Shown here: in pieces, positions 41,690-52,416 of the stretch | Layout: every line of letters begins with the position of its first letter | Position numbering within the stretch: position 1 is the first letter of the stretch | NCBI GenBank assembly: GCA_033558025.1 | Contig: JAUCEF010000008.1 | Span: 1 to 64,000 of the forward strand | Direction: 5' to 3' | DNA: 64,000 bases | Source of the DNA: Phytophthora sp. 'mugwort' | Taxonomy: Eukaryota; Oomycota; Peronosporomycetes; Peronosporales; Peronosporaceae | The notes under the pieces: generated by a model | What the model saw: only the letters and a program-made list of their open reading frames with translations | Database searches by the model: none | What the model was told of the DNA's origin: nothing | Program-made: the position numbers and the translations under genes

Positions 41690-44120
41690 CTGCCAAAAGT
41701 AAGGGCGCTGCTGCACATGACAAATCTGTCTGATAACTATGGGGCGAAGCTGCGCTTCATGTAGTGCATACGCTCAATGTTACTGCGACTTGAGTATTGG
41801 AAGGACTAACTCCTCATGAGAAGGTTTCTGATGAGCTACCCGACGTTTCTTGGCTGCGAAAAATATGGAGGAGTCTGACCTACTACCATATTGCTAGTGG
41901 CTCACGCACACGGAAAGAGAAACTCACATCAAGAATAGGCACTGGCATTTTGGTTGGTTACGCGCCAGAGACAAACGGCTACAAGGTTTTAAACCTTTTG
42001 TCTGGGACGGCTTCAACTCACCGTGGCTTGGTCTTTGCAGAAGACTACACAGTAGATAGAGCGTACATCGAGAAACTGTTATTAAACGCGTACAGCCATG
42101 GCGATCATGATCTTCCGTCACGAGCTCAACTTGTGCCGATGCAGATGCAGATTGACGATATTGTTCGGCTGATTCGGTGAAGGAAAGCCTTTTAGTACGC
42201 GGTTCTACAAGTGCAACACCAACTCCAGACTTGCCAGTGACTGGAACCGACTCAGGAAATGCGGAACAGGCAACTCCAGCTGAAAAAATTATCGCGGGGC
42301 GAATAGCCCAGATCCCAGCGTCAGTACCTCAGACTGAACAAGTCATTGAAGAAAGTGACACAGTCGGACGCCATCAAGTATCTCGATATGGTCGAAAACG
42401 AAAGCGCAAGACGCACTTCGATGACTTTGAGCTGAACTATGTGATTCCATTCGAATCCGGTGAGTGGCTTAACACACTACATGTTGCTTCAGCACAAACA
42501 GTACTTTCCCATCTTCACTCAAGAGACGTGCCGATATCATCGACATACAAAACGGTCATGCGCTTATCTCATCCCGAACATTGGAAATCCGCGATGAACG
42601 AAGAACTGGCATCTCTACATCGACATGCTGTTTGGGTCGTCGTAGAACGTCAAACAGCAGGAAAAGCAGTAGTGATCACGAATAAGTGGGTGTTTGCCGT
42701 GAAAAAGGATGAACATGAATTTGTGAAGCGGTTTAAGGCACGACTGGTAGTGCACGGATTCAAACAGACATTTGGTATCAACGACAACGAGACCTTTGCG
42801 CCCGTGATACGCTTCGACACGATTCAGGTCGCTATTTACTTTGCTGTTCAGCGCGATTGATGTATTCTACAATACGACGTGAAAACAGCTTCCTTCACGG
42901 ATCACTCACAGAAACCATATTCATGGAGCTACCGCAACGATGTGGATCACCTGGCAACTCCAAGATATGTCGTCTCGTCAAGTCCCTGTACGGACTAAAA
43001 CAGGAGCCTCATGTGTGGAACAACGCTGCATCGTCATCTTGTCGCGTTTGGATTTGTTCGGTTTGAGAGTATCATAGTCTTTACGGTCTCGACGAGAAGG
43101 GGGAGATTATCCTGCTCCTCACAGTCTACGTGGATGATTTACTTGTCATCGGCTCCAACGACAGATGTGACGCGGTAGCTGCACAGCTCGCTATAAGCCT
43201 CACACTTGTATCACTTGGGCCTGTGAAGTATCTCCTAGGGGTGGAAGTGGTCATAGACCGAGAGCAGAATCTCTTGTTCTTCAGTCAAGGAACGTATGTC
43301 CTGGAAATTCTTCGTCGATTCCATATGTTGAACTGCCACGGCGTTGCAACCCCCGAAGCGAGTACAAGCGAAATTAATCATGTTGATTCTGGTCCAACCA
43401 CAGCATTACCCTATCGGGAGGTCATCGGAGCATTACAGTATCTCGTGTCCGGCTCACGACCAGATATTGCTCACGTTGTTCGCCGACTTGGGCAGTACAT
43501 GTCCAAATACGGTGCTCTTCATTATGCTCAAGCAAAACGAGTTCTTTGGTATCTAAAACCAACCAAGGACTTCGGGCGAAGAATGATGGTGGGTGGATCG
43601 GCGGAAGTTGAGCTACTCATGTTTGAAACCAACAGCGACGCTGACTACGCGAACGATCACTTGGATCGGCAGTCAGTGAGTGGCTATGTCACGATGATCA
43701 ATAGGTGTGTGGTGTCTTACGGCTCCGAAAGCATCGACTGAACGCACAAAGCACGATGGAGGCCGAGTGTAGCCATGGATGAGGGTCCTCGCGACATGAT
43801 GTGGCTGCGTGGCTTGTGTGATGAACTTAGGTGGCGCTATGCCACACCAACGTTGTGGTATGACAACACTGCGGCGATCGCATTATCCGCGAAATCGGCC
43901 AAACACAATGGCAGCAAACACATCGACAATCGGTTCCATTTTTCGGAATCTTGGAGAACGGGAGCTGATAGCGGTTCAATACTGCCGCACCTTCGAAATG
44001 GCAGCTGATATTTTTACTAAGCCACTCGCTCGAGTGAAGTTTAAGCATTTCCGCTCGATGCTTGGAGTTGTTCATTGCAACAAACTAAGAAGGGACGCCG
44101 AGCAACTGACACGCCCTTAA
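41690..44120 (+). pseudogene. Ty1/Copia retrotransposon, integrase to RNase H, frameshifted
   Basis: The plus strand begins within the integrase core near 41690 (VRALLHMTNLSDNY-like). The integrase C-terminal part is at 41797-42180 (SRIGTGILVGYAPETNGYKV). Linker and RT start follow (42177-42860; HWKSAMNEELASLHRHAVWV, TNKWVFAVKKDEHEFVKRFK, ARLVVHGFKQTFGIND). The RT continues in a shifted frame (YDVKTA, then CRLVKSLYGLKQEP) and reaches YVDDLLVIG at 43127. RNase H is at 43640-44120 (NSDADYANDHLDRQSVSGYV, DNTAAIALSAKSAKHNGSKH, ADIFTKPLARVKF). Five or so frameshifts and stops break it. The 5' half, including gag and protease, is missing. The probable 3' LTR lies at 44380-44734. Confidence 0.85.
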
Positions 44121-44379
44121 AACACCGCAAGTGCAGTTTGGATGGTGGTCAGCTTTGCAAACGCTGAACTAACATGAGAGCCACGAAGGTCTTGGACACA
44201 TGGAGTACGAAGGTCGCACCGGGATAACTCACGATGGTCGTGTTTAGTCACTGATGATGCAGTGTGACGGTCACACTATGGTAATGCACGAAGTTCTTGT
44301 CAGATGATGTTCGTCACAAACCAGATGCTGTACGAAGTTCGTACTCGCCGTACAAAAGTATGACGCGAGCAAGGGGTAG

Positions 44380-44734
44380 TGTCGGAGGTGCCCTCCTGTT
44401 CATATGCTCGCATCTATTTGCCAAGAGTCAGTGATAAGACTTTTAAGATGTATATCTATTTACAATACATGTAGGGTCGATGAGATGCCAGTGCCTGCAA
44501 GAGTGAAGTGGACGCTTACTGTTGAATCCACCGATTCCTCACCAACCACCAGCACCAAGATCCCGGAGGCTCCTTTAGCCCCGCCATCGAGCGTTCAACC
44601 CTTCCCTGCAACAGCAACTAGAAATGAGTGTTCGACAAAACCAGCACAAGCTTGCCTCGGAGACCTTCGCAATGAATGCGGTTGTGCTGGTCTTATAGGA
44701 CTTTACTACCTCAAACTTCAATGCATTTCCGACA
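44380..44734 (+). repeat. Probable 3' LTR of the Copia element
   Basis: Just after a purine-rich GCAAGGGGTAG (a likely polypurine tract), TGTCGGAGGTG begins at 44380. The matching inverted end TTCCGACA closes at 44734. The 6-bp TGTCGG/CCGACA termini and the 355-bp size fit a Copia LTR. The 5' LTR is not in the window, so a target-site duplication cannot be checked. Confidence 0.6.
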
Positions 44735-45300
44735 TCATTTCATGCCTATAAATTTCCATACAAATAAAAATGACACACGTTCTAGTTAGTCCACAAGCAC
44801 GCTACAGACCTGAGATTGAAAACACCGCTAGCTATCATACCCGTGGAGCTGAATCCCTAAGAGCAGCGCCGTAGCAGCAGCCGTCTCCAAGAAAACGCCG
44901 CGCACACACGACCATTTGCTCGCCCTAGTTGGCAGTGACTGTGTGTGCATGACCGTACACACTTTGCTAAGTACGTGTACATCGCTCCGGAGACGTAACC
45001 CGGGCAGTCTGCACGTTTAAATTATCCTGCTCATGGGTTTGTCTGCACGCTGGGGGTGACACTTGACACCTAAATTACGGTACAGACATATATCGGTAGT
45101 TTTTTCCGTCCGTTTAGTCAAAAGGAGTGAAGAGCGCAATAGTAGTTGTACTTTAGTAGTGAAGAAAAGTATGAGAAAAAGGTCGCATTTGCGCTGCGAA
45201 AAGGTTAAATTTGCAGCAAACGAACTACACATGTACACGTACATTTTGAAGCTCGACGCGCATGCCGATAAATAGTTTTTGGCATCTTCGTCAGTCACCT
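44735..45300. other. Intergenic, no supported gene
   Basis: AT-rich. Short frames have no recognisable features. This is the 3' flank of the secreted-protein gene. Confidence 0.5.
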
Positions 45301-45837
45301 CTATAGCGCGTTGTTCAGCGTGACAACCAGCAGCGCGTCCATGAGACCATTCACGCCGGGCTTGCGTCCTTCCGGGTGTCCTGCGGCCAGCCCTCGCAAT
45401 CTGTTGCTGTGCTCGAAACTGTCGTTATCTGTCTCATGCAGCTTCACACGTTTGCGTACGTTGCACTGCGTCAGGTAGACAGACATACGTCGCTGGTACA
45501 TGATCATCTCATCGTCTTCGCATGTCGGAGCGTCCACGACGTCGTTGATCCAGGTGATGCAGCTGTTCGCACAGTTCTCCTCGCCGTCCTCGATAGCCGC
45601 TGACAAGTCGAAGGTCAGCGCCGCTTTGCAGGTAGATGGCACGTTCGTGGCCTTGCTGCTGGAGTCCGCGTCCGACTCCAGCAATGAGCGGATCGCCGTT
45701 ACTTGCGTCTGCACGCGCTGCATATCGTTGCTCGAGCAAGCGAATGACGCCGTCGCCGCGGGTGCTGCCTCAAGACCTTGCACGACGACGCAAAGAGACG
45801 TAGCGGCAAGTAGAGCGGCGTTACGGAATGATGACAT
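45301..45837 (-). CDS. Secreted cysteine-containing protein
   Basis: I choose the ATG at 45837 (178 residues). It starts a classic signal peptide (MSSFRNAALLAATSLCVVVQ, cleavage likely after residues 22-26), and an Inr-like motif lies just upstream. The mature part contains six or so Cys (FACSS, STCKA, ENCANSC, PTCED, TQCNV), likely forming disulfides. The middle is acidic (DGEENC) and the tail basic. RLRGL occurs near residue 145, too far from the signal peptide to be a host-translocation motif of the RxLR class. The Cys spacing is not one I recognise as elicitin. Likely exported to the apoplast or cell wall; role unknown. Confidence 0.7.
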   Translation of the reverse strand: MSSFRNAALLAATSLCVVVQGLEAAPAATASFACSSNDMQRVQTQVTAIRSLLESDADSSSKATNVPSTCKAALTFDLSAAIEDGEENCANSCITWINDVVDAPTCEDDEMIMYQRRMSVYLTQCNVRKRVKLHETDNDSFEHSNRLRGLAAGHPEGRKPGVNGLMDALLVVTLNNAL

Positions 45838-45853
45838 GCTCCTGCACGTAGGT

Positions 45854-45874
45854 GAGAAGATGAGAAGTGAATCT
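45854..45874 (-). promoter_or_regulatory. Inr-like motif upstream of the secreted-protein gene
   Basis: Minus-strand TTCACTTCTCATCTTCTCA is pyrimidine-rich with two YTCAYTYY-like starts. It lies 17-37 bases before the ATG at 45837 and downstream of the alternative ATG at 45891, so it favours the shorter protein. Confidence 0.4.
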
Positions 45875-45899
45875 CCTTGAGAGCTGAGCACGACTTCCT

Positions 45900-48290
45900 A
45901 GACAGGAGGACTACAATCAGGATTGGACGTCTTATTCCCAACAGCTCTGTGTATGTGTGTATGTGTCCAACACAAGCGCCTCAGGTCTTCCGCCGCTATC
46001 TTGGACCCTCTGTTTAGCAGTCGACCGGTGCGCACTATAGTTGCTGCTGCTCTCCCCGGTCTGTTTTGTTGCGTCCCCGGTCTCTGCCTGCCTGTACACG
46101 TAAATTGTCGCCAACAAGTGCACGGTGCCAGCGTTTTTAGGCAGATCAAACCGCAATGATACACTGAGTGACCTTAGGTGAAGGGTGGTGCCTTTTGCTG
46201 CTGAACTGGATTGTGTTTTTAGAAGCGCAGCCATAGCAACTGTGTCACATGCGATGCAGACTTGGGACTGGAAAGGATTGGAAGTAATTGCACGTATAAC
46301 ATACTCATCAGGAAAGCTTAAAGACCACTGCGCTGACCTGTAGTCGAACCACGAGACTGAAGTGTGGCACTACCATTCATTACAGTGCAATCGTACTTCC
46401 TACACCATGAAACGTTGACAGAAATTCGTTTCCAACCAGGAGCTTGATCGAGACACACAACACAACCAATGCTCTCACCGACGCACATAATCCGAGCTTG
46501 CAAGTGCCGATAGTCTCCTTCGACGAAGACGGTGGCAATCCTAGCTGCTACTATTAGGGGTCAAGCTCTGCAAAATGTGATCTCCACCGATGGAGATGCT
46601 TTGGTAAATAAAGACTAGACTTTTCAGAATCCTGCCTCACCACAAGACTTCATGCGCGGCTTAACACCGGAAGATAGCATAAATGTGGAATCAGATCGTG
46701 ACCGAAATTTTAATGAAAACACCTCACGCATATCATTAATGAAATTGTCTTGCACGAATAGTCTAGCCGAGCTGAGCTATATAGTATAGTGGTAACATGG
46801 TATTTGCAGTAACTTACAGCCTACTGAACTGCAACACTTCGCTAGCGAAGAAAAAAAAAAAAAAAAACTAAGACAAGAATAGATACCTTACTGAACTGCA
46901 CCTCGCTAACAGAGAAAAAGCATAAAACTAAGACAAGGATATTGGTATCGATGTAGAGTAATTGCGATTGATCAGGGTTAAAAAGCTCTAGATTTTCATT
47001 CTACACATAGGCTTCAGAGTTGGATTATCTTTGTAAACATCATTTCAATCGCGAGAAATCTCAATCACTTTATGCGAATCGAGAAAGTCAGTGCAAGGAT
47101 GACTATAATTCTCTACACCTTGAGAGCCACTACAGCTCTTCAGAGAGATTCCCATTATGTCAAATTCATCACTCTTTCTCGCTTCACACGAGACACACAT
47201 TACTTAGCAAAATACACGCAACCACACGCAACACACAGATTTATCGTTGAGAATCAGATAGGAGCGAAAGACTTTGATGGAATGTTCTCAACAGCAGCCT
47301 TGGGGGCATTCAGTTGAACTATGCATAATTGAATCATCACCTTCTCGAACGACTATGCACAGCACACAATTACGTATAAAAACATATACAAAGCAGTCGG
47401 TAAGCTCAGTTGGAAGGCAGCAGAAAGTGATTTCGTTTTCAGCAGCGATACGATGATCGCCTCAAACAAATACAATATATCCTTTCTTTCATCCTCGCTC
47501 ACACACAATAATATTAACACCGAGTGAAGCAGATGCGGACTCAGACAGTATGAATACAACAGCAGTCCACACAAGCAAATGCTTCTCGGAAGGTGTCCTA
47601 AGTTTGAATGTCATCCTCATCCGCACGAACGACCCAACATACAGATATACACATATATAAACATACAGAACAAACACTAATAATGCACATATGCACCATA
47701 TCGGATCGATCAAACTTGCACCAACGTCCTGGCAATAGGACGTCGGGTCTTTCGGCTGTACTCAGCGTCGATCGTATGGGGAAAGAAGTTTGTCCTATCA
47801 TCTCGATCACGCGGGGTATTCGGCACTGGAAAAACCTGTATCGGTCGGGCTGGGGGTAGCTGTTTCTTGGAGCTGAAAATTGGTAATGAGCAGTTAGAGA
47901 GAGCGCTAGAACGAGGCGCCAACAGATACGGCAAACTCCACAGCCAGTCGTTGAATTAGTCGCGGGTAAGTACGAGTCGGGTACGGTAACATCTCTTTAT
48001 TCTGTCTCTCGCAGTAAACATATGTGCATAGTTGGGCGCAATTTAAAATATAATATTTTATATTTTGAATGCGAAATATTATATAATATAATATGTTTTA
48101 AAAGAAAAAGATATGGAGTAACGATAATCACGAAGTGCGCTCGAAGTAATCTTACCTAAGAAAGAAAGTTCATTGCGCTACAATCTGCGCCGGGTGAGCC
48201 ACCGAGCCACTTGTTGCAGCTGGCATGGGTTCCATTAGTCAGGCCAGGCTATTTGGCAATGTTGAGTGCACCGAACGAAGTGCGTTGCTG
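45900..48290. other. Long AT-rich stretch without a supported gene
   Basis: Numerous short frames show no recognisable motif. Structure seen: an imperfect tandem duplication of about 67 bp (46820-46952) around CTACTGAACTGCA and AAACTAAGACAAG, a poly(A) run near 46851-46867, and an AT-only palindromic region near 48045-48100. Confidence 0.5.
46820..46952. repeat. Imperfect tandem duplication, about 67 bp
   Basis: TACTGAACTGCA..CTTCGCTA..AAACTAAGACAAG occurs twice, starting near 46820 and 46887. The first copy carries a long poly(A) tract. Confidence 0.6.
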
Positions 48291-48320
48291 AAGTCTACAG
48301 TGTACAGTACTGTAGACACG

Positions 48321-48375
48321 GTGCTCTACCGGGTTCATGGAAAAACCTGCAAAATCCATGAACCCGGCAGAGCAC
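48321..48375. repeat. 20-bp hairpin (19/20) with 15-nt loop
   Basis: GTGCTCTACCGGGTTCATGG at 48321-48340 pairs with CCATGAACCCGGCAGAGCAC at 48356-48375, with one mismatch. It lies 28 bases from the large palindrome at 48404. Confidence 0.85.
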
Positions 48376-48403
48376 GGTGTGATTATAACCACTAGATTAC
48401 AGA

Positions 48404-48653
48404 ACGACGGCATAGTTGTAGATAGCTCTTTTGATCTACTGGTTCAGCGCTAGAACTTCTAGAAGTTCTAGCACTTCTAGAAGTTCTAGCACTGAACCAG
48501 TAGAAGTTCTAGAAGTTCTAGCGCTGAACCAGCGCTATCAACTGTTTCAGCGCTAGAAGTTCTAGAAGTTCTAGCACTGAAACAGTTGGAAGTTCTAGAA
48601 GTTCTAGCACTGAAACAGTTGATCAAAAGAGCTATCTACAACTATGCCGTCGT
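48404..48653. repeat. Foldback element with 33-bp perfect arms and internal TTCTAGAA repeats
   Basis: The left arm 48404-48436 and the right arm 48621-48653 are perfect reverse complements over 33 bases. The 184-bp core is itself built from inverted and direct copies of a unit containing AGTTCTAGAAGTTCTAGC followed by (A/G)CTGAACCAGT or (A/G)CTGAAACAGT. TTCTAGAA occurs five times (48457, 48475, 48507, 48560, 48593). The element could fold into a long stem or several nested stems. It resembles a miniature foldback transposon; no target-site duplication was identified. No coding capacity. Confidence 0.85.
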
Positions 48654-49613
48654 GCCGGGACCTCTGTGGTTCTAGTAAAACTACTAAAACACGTGTAGAT
48701 GCCCGTTCAGGCGGCTGCGACCATGTTGTCTATCACAGGGATGTCGATTCCATTCTTCTAACTACTAAAGCGCAATTTGCGCAGGTATTTCAGCACCGCC
48801 GGATAGCCATTCATGTCTGTTGCAGTCACTTGTTTTTGATAGGCGATGTGCATTCGGTTTCAAAAATATGTAGAAGTTCTTATAACCAAATTATGAATAT
48901 AACCATACTAACAATCTGTTGACGCTCACTTGAAAAACTTGCGCATAACGATACTTTGCAACCTCCAGATACCCGGCAACGTGAAATGGCTGTTCATGCT
49001 CTGTTTCACAAAATTGGCCAGTCGTCGCATCAACTTTCAAGCCATGTCACGCCATTGTTATCCCGGAGATAAATTGCACTGACCGTCTACTGCGACATAT
49101 ATCAGATACTTTCCAGTATTTTTTCCAACAAAAAACTTCACAATAGAAAACGGACCCGTTAATGCAACTCCCTCTTCCACCTCGTTCACACAGTGCGTGA
49201 AGTGACTGAAGATCCACCCAACGAAGGCCAAATCTTGTCGTCGTGTTACCTAAATCAATCAATGACTGCAAGAGCTGCCACGTTTGTAGTGTCGATTGGT
49301 CTGCATCGACGTGATAGGGCACCAACGCCAGTCTTCGCTGCTAAGAAGCTGGCTGTAGAGCCAAATACGCTCCAGCAGAGCGACATAATCAGTGAAGCAA
49401 GATGTCCACACTGTAGTCCACGAAGATCAAGACAAGGGAGAATAAATGATGAAGCTTGGCGACGTTGGTCTTGTCACGTAGGGCGAGAGTCATAGGTAGT
49501 ATGACATTCAACTTGAGCCGAATTATGTTGTGAGGTTTATTCCTCTGTTTCTCACGGTTCAGTTCTGGGCACTACTACATGTAGTGAAGTCCATGTGCTC
49601 CAATGTTTAATTC
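48654..49613. other. No supported gene
   Basis: The small plus frames at 48644-48922 and 49193-49495 have no recognisable domain, although the second ends in a Cys/His/Arg-rich stretch (ARCPHCSPRRSRQG) that might be a relic of a transposon protein. This is also the 3' flank of the membrane-protein gene. Confidence 0.45.
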
Positions 49614-51860
49614 TTACAGGTAAATCTTCTTTGTCTGGTCGCGCTTGGCATGCAACACAATGGCGTCGACCACGTACTCGTTAAACAGGAGGCAGTCACC
49701 GTTCGCGAAACGCAATCGCTTCTTGTGCACCACGTCAGGGTAGAGGTCGTCCGTCAGGATCTGCACGTACTGCGCGGCTGGTGTCGTGTCGGGCGACAAT
49801 TTCACTCGCGACGTTGGCAAGTAAATCACACACAACATCAACAGGACGATGAAAATGCATCCAGCCACCGTCACCAAAGCCGTCGCAGTAGGCACATTCA
49901 CTTCGATGTCTGTGGTAGCCGGGGTGTCAGTGCTATTGCCGAAAGCAGAGCGACTCGATGCCGACAAAGCGAGACGGCGCGATAAGGCATCAGCAAACGA
50001 CGTCGGCACTCCACGCTGAACCAAATAAAACAGCGCTGCCGAATACATATCTTGAGCTAGTTGCCTGTCCAGGTAGAAGTGATTTGCCTGAAGGTGAGTC
50101 AGGTATGCATCGACCAGCAAAGTACACTCAGACGAACTTAGACGCACGAGCATGCCAGTGGACGATACTAGCCGATGCCAAGACGTAAGTGCATCGACCT
50201 CTGGATGAGTCATGTCTGGGATCGTGGCTGGGTGCAGCGTCACAAGCGCAACAGGGCGCACCACATGCTGTGTGGCCAGCGCTTCCTTGCCGACAAGCAG
50301 CATGCCGTCACCCGTTGCGAACTGTAGACTCAGACCGAGGCACTGCTGCTCACTTTCATTTGCACACACAGCGTTGTGACGGATGTGCAGAGGACTCAAC
50401 TGCCACGTCAGCTTGCCCACCGAAAGCGTCAGTACCTCGTGCGGTGCTCGAGTTGCCTCCACTTCCTGCACAAACTGGCTTGTGGTACTGTAGACCAAGG
50501 CGGAATTCTTGTCCCCTTCATACGACGCGATTGATACACGTTGCTGCATGTGGAGTTGCTCTAGAACGCTGGTCGGCGTGGCGTATATACAACCTAAAAC
50601 TCCGCACAGCGTCGTTCCCTTACTGTCCGCCTCAACTGGAATTGATATTGCAAGACTGTTGAACTGCACATCGTCAGCCAGCTCGCGGCGCTCCAGATTC
50701 AGAACCAAATCGCCCACCCGGGTGTTTCCAGGCAGTACTGCCTTTAGCTCCCTCGCAACCAATTGAACGAGTTCATCAAATGATTGGGGCCTTGCTGCAG
50801 TACTTGCTGAAGCACTCGTCAGCCCCAATTTAATTATGCCCTGTTCGAAACTCGAATACAGCTCCGCAGCGTTCCAGTCGTCTGTAATCGCGTACTTTTC
50901 ACGATTGCTGAGGTAGTCTCGCAGTGGAATTTCCGCTGTGTTTGTCGGCACCAGTGCTTGTGAAGAAAGCAGAGCAGCGTTCCACGCGTGCGACGGGAAG
51001 CTGAAGCTAACGGAAGTGGTGTCCACATCGTCGGCTCGTGCTCCCAACTGCTGCCGTGCGTACTCGCTATTACGCTCTGACCATTTGCAGGTATCTTCAA
51101 ACTCGAATGGTGTCGAGGCATCCATCAGTGATGTCCGCAGGATTGAATGTAGCACGTCTGCGTCGGAATCGACGGTCCAGGGCGTCTCCATCCGAGTCAA
51201 CATCGCCGTCAGCTCGTCGGAGGGAGCAAGACGACGCGAGATCTCACCTGGTTCCAGTGTGGTTTGACCCACGTAGACACTGGTGAAGCCGACATTCATG
51301 AGGATAATGACCGTCTTGAGCCCCCAGAAGATGCAGCGTGCCTTGACGAACGAGTGCATCCGCGCCGGTTGATCTCCAGGGTACAGGCTGCAGTTGTGTA
51401 GATAGGTTGCCAGTGTGGGGAAGATGAGCGTCTCGCAGAAGACCTCGAAGACCTTGCCGCCCGAGAACAAGATGTAACCGAAGAGCGTGTTGTAGTCCTC
51501 TACGACTGACGAGGCCTTGGTGGACAGCGTCTCGTTAACAGCCAGCTTGTTTTCGGACACGTACGTAAGCGTTTTCTTGTTGCTCGTGAGCAGCGCGAAA
51601 CCGAACGCGAATATAAGCGCGGCCACCACGCACAGCACGAAGCGCGGAAGCCGCAGACTCATATCCACAATCGTGTTGCGGTCGGCCAGCGCGTTGGTGC
51701 GCACCATGTCGTTCATCGCCGACTCGGCCTGCGTGAAGCTGTGCTGCAGATAATCGCCGCTGCTACCAGCGGTAGGCAGAGAGGCTGGCATGAAACTATT
51801 CGAGTACGAAGTGGCAGTGGCCTCAGAGGAGGAGCCGCCGCTGTCGCCGCTCGGAGCCAT
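49614..51860 (-). CDS. Multi-pass membrane protein, oomycete family, copy A
   Basis: The frame opens at 51920; I take the ATG at 51860 (748 residues), because an Inr-like TTCACTTATACTCC lies between the two ATGs. Spans: about 74-93 (FVLCVVAALIFAFGFALL), a long hydrophobic stretch at 127-155, 176-197 (CIFWGLKTVIILMNVGFTSV) and a C-terminal span near 661-682. Between spans 3 and 4 is a large region of about 460 residues with scattered Cys, probably extracytoplasmic. After the last span comes a 65-residue tail with YPDVVHKKRLRFANGD. The gene at 52417 has the same layout, including the motif YLHN...YPGD.PA after span 2. The two are divergent paralogues. Function unknown; the fold suggests a receptor- or channel-like surface protein, which is inference. 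Confidence 0.8.
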   Translation of the reverse strand: MAPSGDSGGSSSEATATSYSNSFMPASLPTAGSSGDYLQHSFTQAESAMNDMVRTNALADRNTIVDMSLRLPRFVLCVVAALIFAFGFALLTSNKKTLTYVSENKLAVNETLSTKASSVVEDYNTLFGYILFSGGKVFEVFCETLIFPTLATYLHNCSLYPGDQPARMHSFVKARCIFWGLKTVIILMNVGFTSVYVGQTTLEPGEISRRLAPSDELTAMLTRMETPWTVDSDADVLHSILRTSLMDASTPFEFEDTCKWSERNSEYARQQLGARADDVDTTSVSFSFPSHAWNAALLSSQALVPTNTAEIPLRDYLSNREKYAITDDWNAAELYSSFEQGIIKLGLTSASASTAARPQSFDELVQLVARELKAVLPGNTRVGDLVLNLERRELADDVQFNSLAISIPVEADSKGTTLCGVLGCIYATPTSVLEQLHMQQRVSIASYEGDKNSALVYSTTSQFVQEVEATRAPHEVLTLSVGKLTWQLSPLHIRHNAVCANESEQQCLGLSLQFATGDGMLLVGKEALATQHVVRPVALVTLHPATIPDMTHPEVDALTSWHRLVSSTGMLVRLSSSECTLLVDAYLTHLQANHFYLDRQLAQDMYSAALFYLVQRGVPTSFADALSRRLALSASSRSAFGNSTDTPATTDIEVNVPTATALVTVAGCIFIVLLMLCVIYLPTSRVKLSPDTTPAAQYVQILTDDLYPDVVHKKRLRFANGDCLLFNEYVVDAIVLHAKRDQTKKIYL

Positions 51861-52350
51861 TGTTAGGTATCTGAGCGGGTGCACTCCCTTGGAGTATAAG
51901 TGAATTTCAATAACTGACAAGAGGTGATTGGATATTCCTAAAAGCGAAAGTATTTAGTGTGATACTTTATAATGGTTAGAAAAGAATTAATTCTCTTCTA
52001 AGTAGTAAAAGGAGTGCCATTATGAGCACATCAACTCCTTTTATTGTACAGTACGAAATCTTGAGTTTTTTAGCATCACAACCTTCTGCTACAGCTTCCA
52101 TTGACTTAGCGTGCTGATATTATCAGTGATAACCGCCACAGTACTGTACTGCAGCTTCGTCGTGCCAGCTAGGTTCAGCGGCAGGATCGAACGAGGTAAA
52201 GCCAGTTGTTGACGTGCTAATAGGTTCGTAGCTACGACTAACAGCAAGATCTGTATAAAGTTGTATTTAAGCATGGTAGAAAACAATATATGCAAAGTCA
52301 GATAGTATTTTACGGATCTCTCATAGCGGATATCACCAGAACCGGCCCAT

Positions 52351-52373
52351 CTCACTTGCCCATACAATTTCTA
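52351..52373 (+). promoter_or_regulatory. Inr + FPR core promoter of the plus-strand membrane gene
   Basis: CTCACTTGCCCATACAATTTCT joins an initiator (YTCAYTYY type) and a flanking-promoter element (CAWTTTNYY type). This is the arrangement known for strong oomycete promoters. It lies about 45 bases before the ATG at 52417 and supports that start. Confidence 0.55.
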
Positions 52374-52416
52374 AGTAAAGTAACGTCCCGCCCCCTAGAA
52401 ACTGTAGTACTGTACC

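Noticed and set aside
45301..45837. RLRGL in the secreted protein considered as an RxLR host-translocation motif
   Set aside because: It lies near residue 145, close to the C-terminus, whereas the RxLR motif normally lies within about 40 residues after the signal peptide.
47353..47934. Hydrophobic minus-strand frames resembling small membrane proteins
   Set aside because: AT-rich DNA with Tyr/Leu/Val-rich chance translation; no homologous copy, no promoter motif, no consistent start.
48438..48620. Tandem repeats considered as a CRISPR array
   Set aside because: Units are inverted and adjoining, there are no unique spacers, and the organism is a eukaryote.
51860..51920. Longer N-terminus of membrane protein A starting at 51920
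   Set aside because: An initiator-like motif lies between the two ATGs, so transcripts probably begin after the first one.
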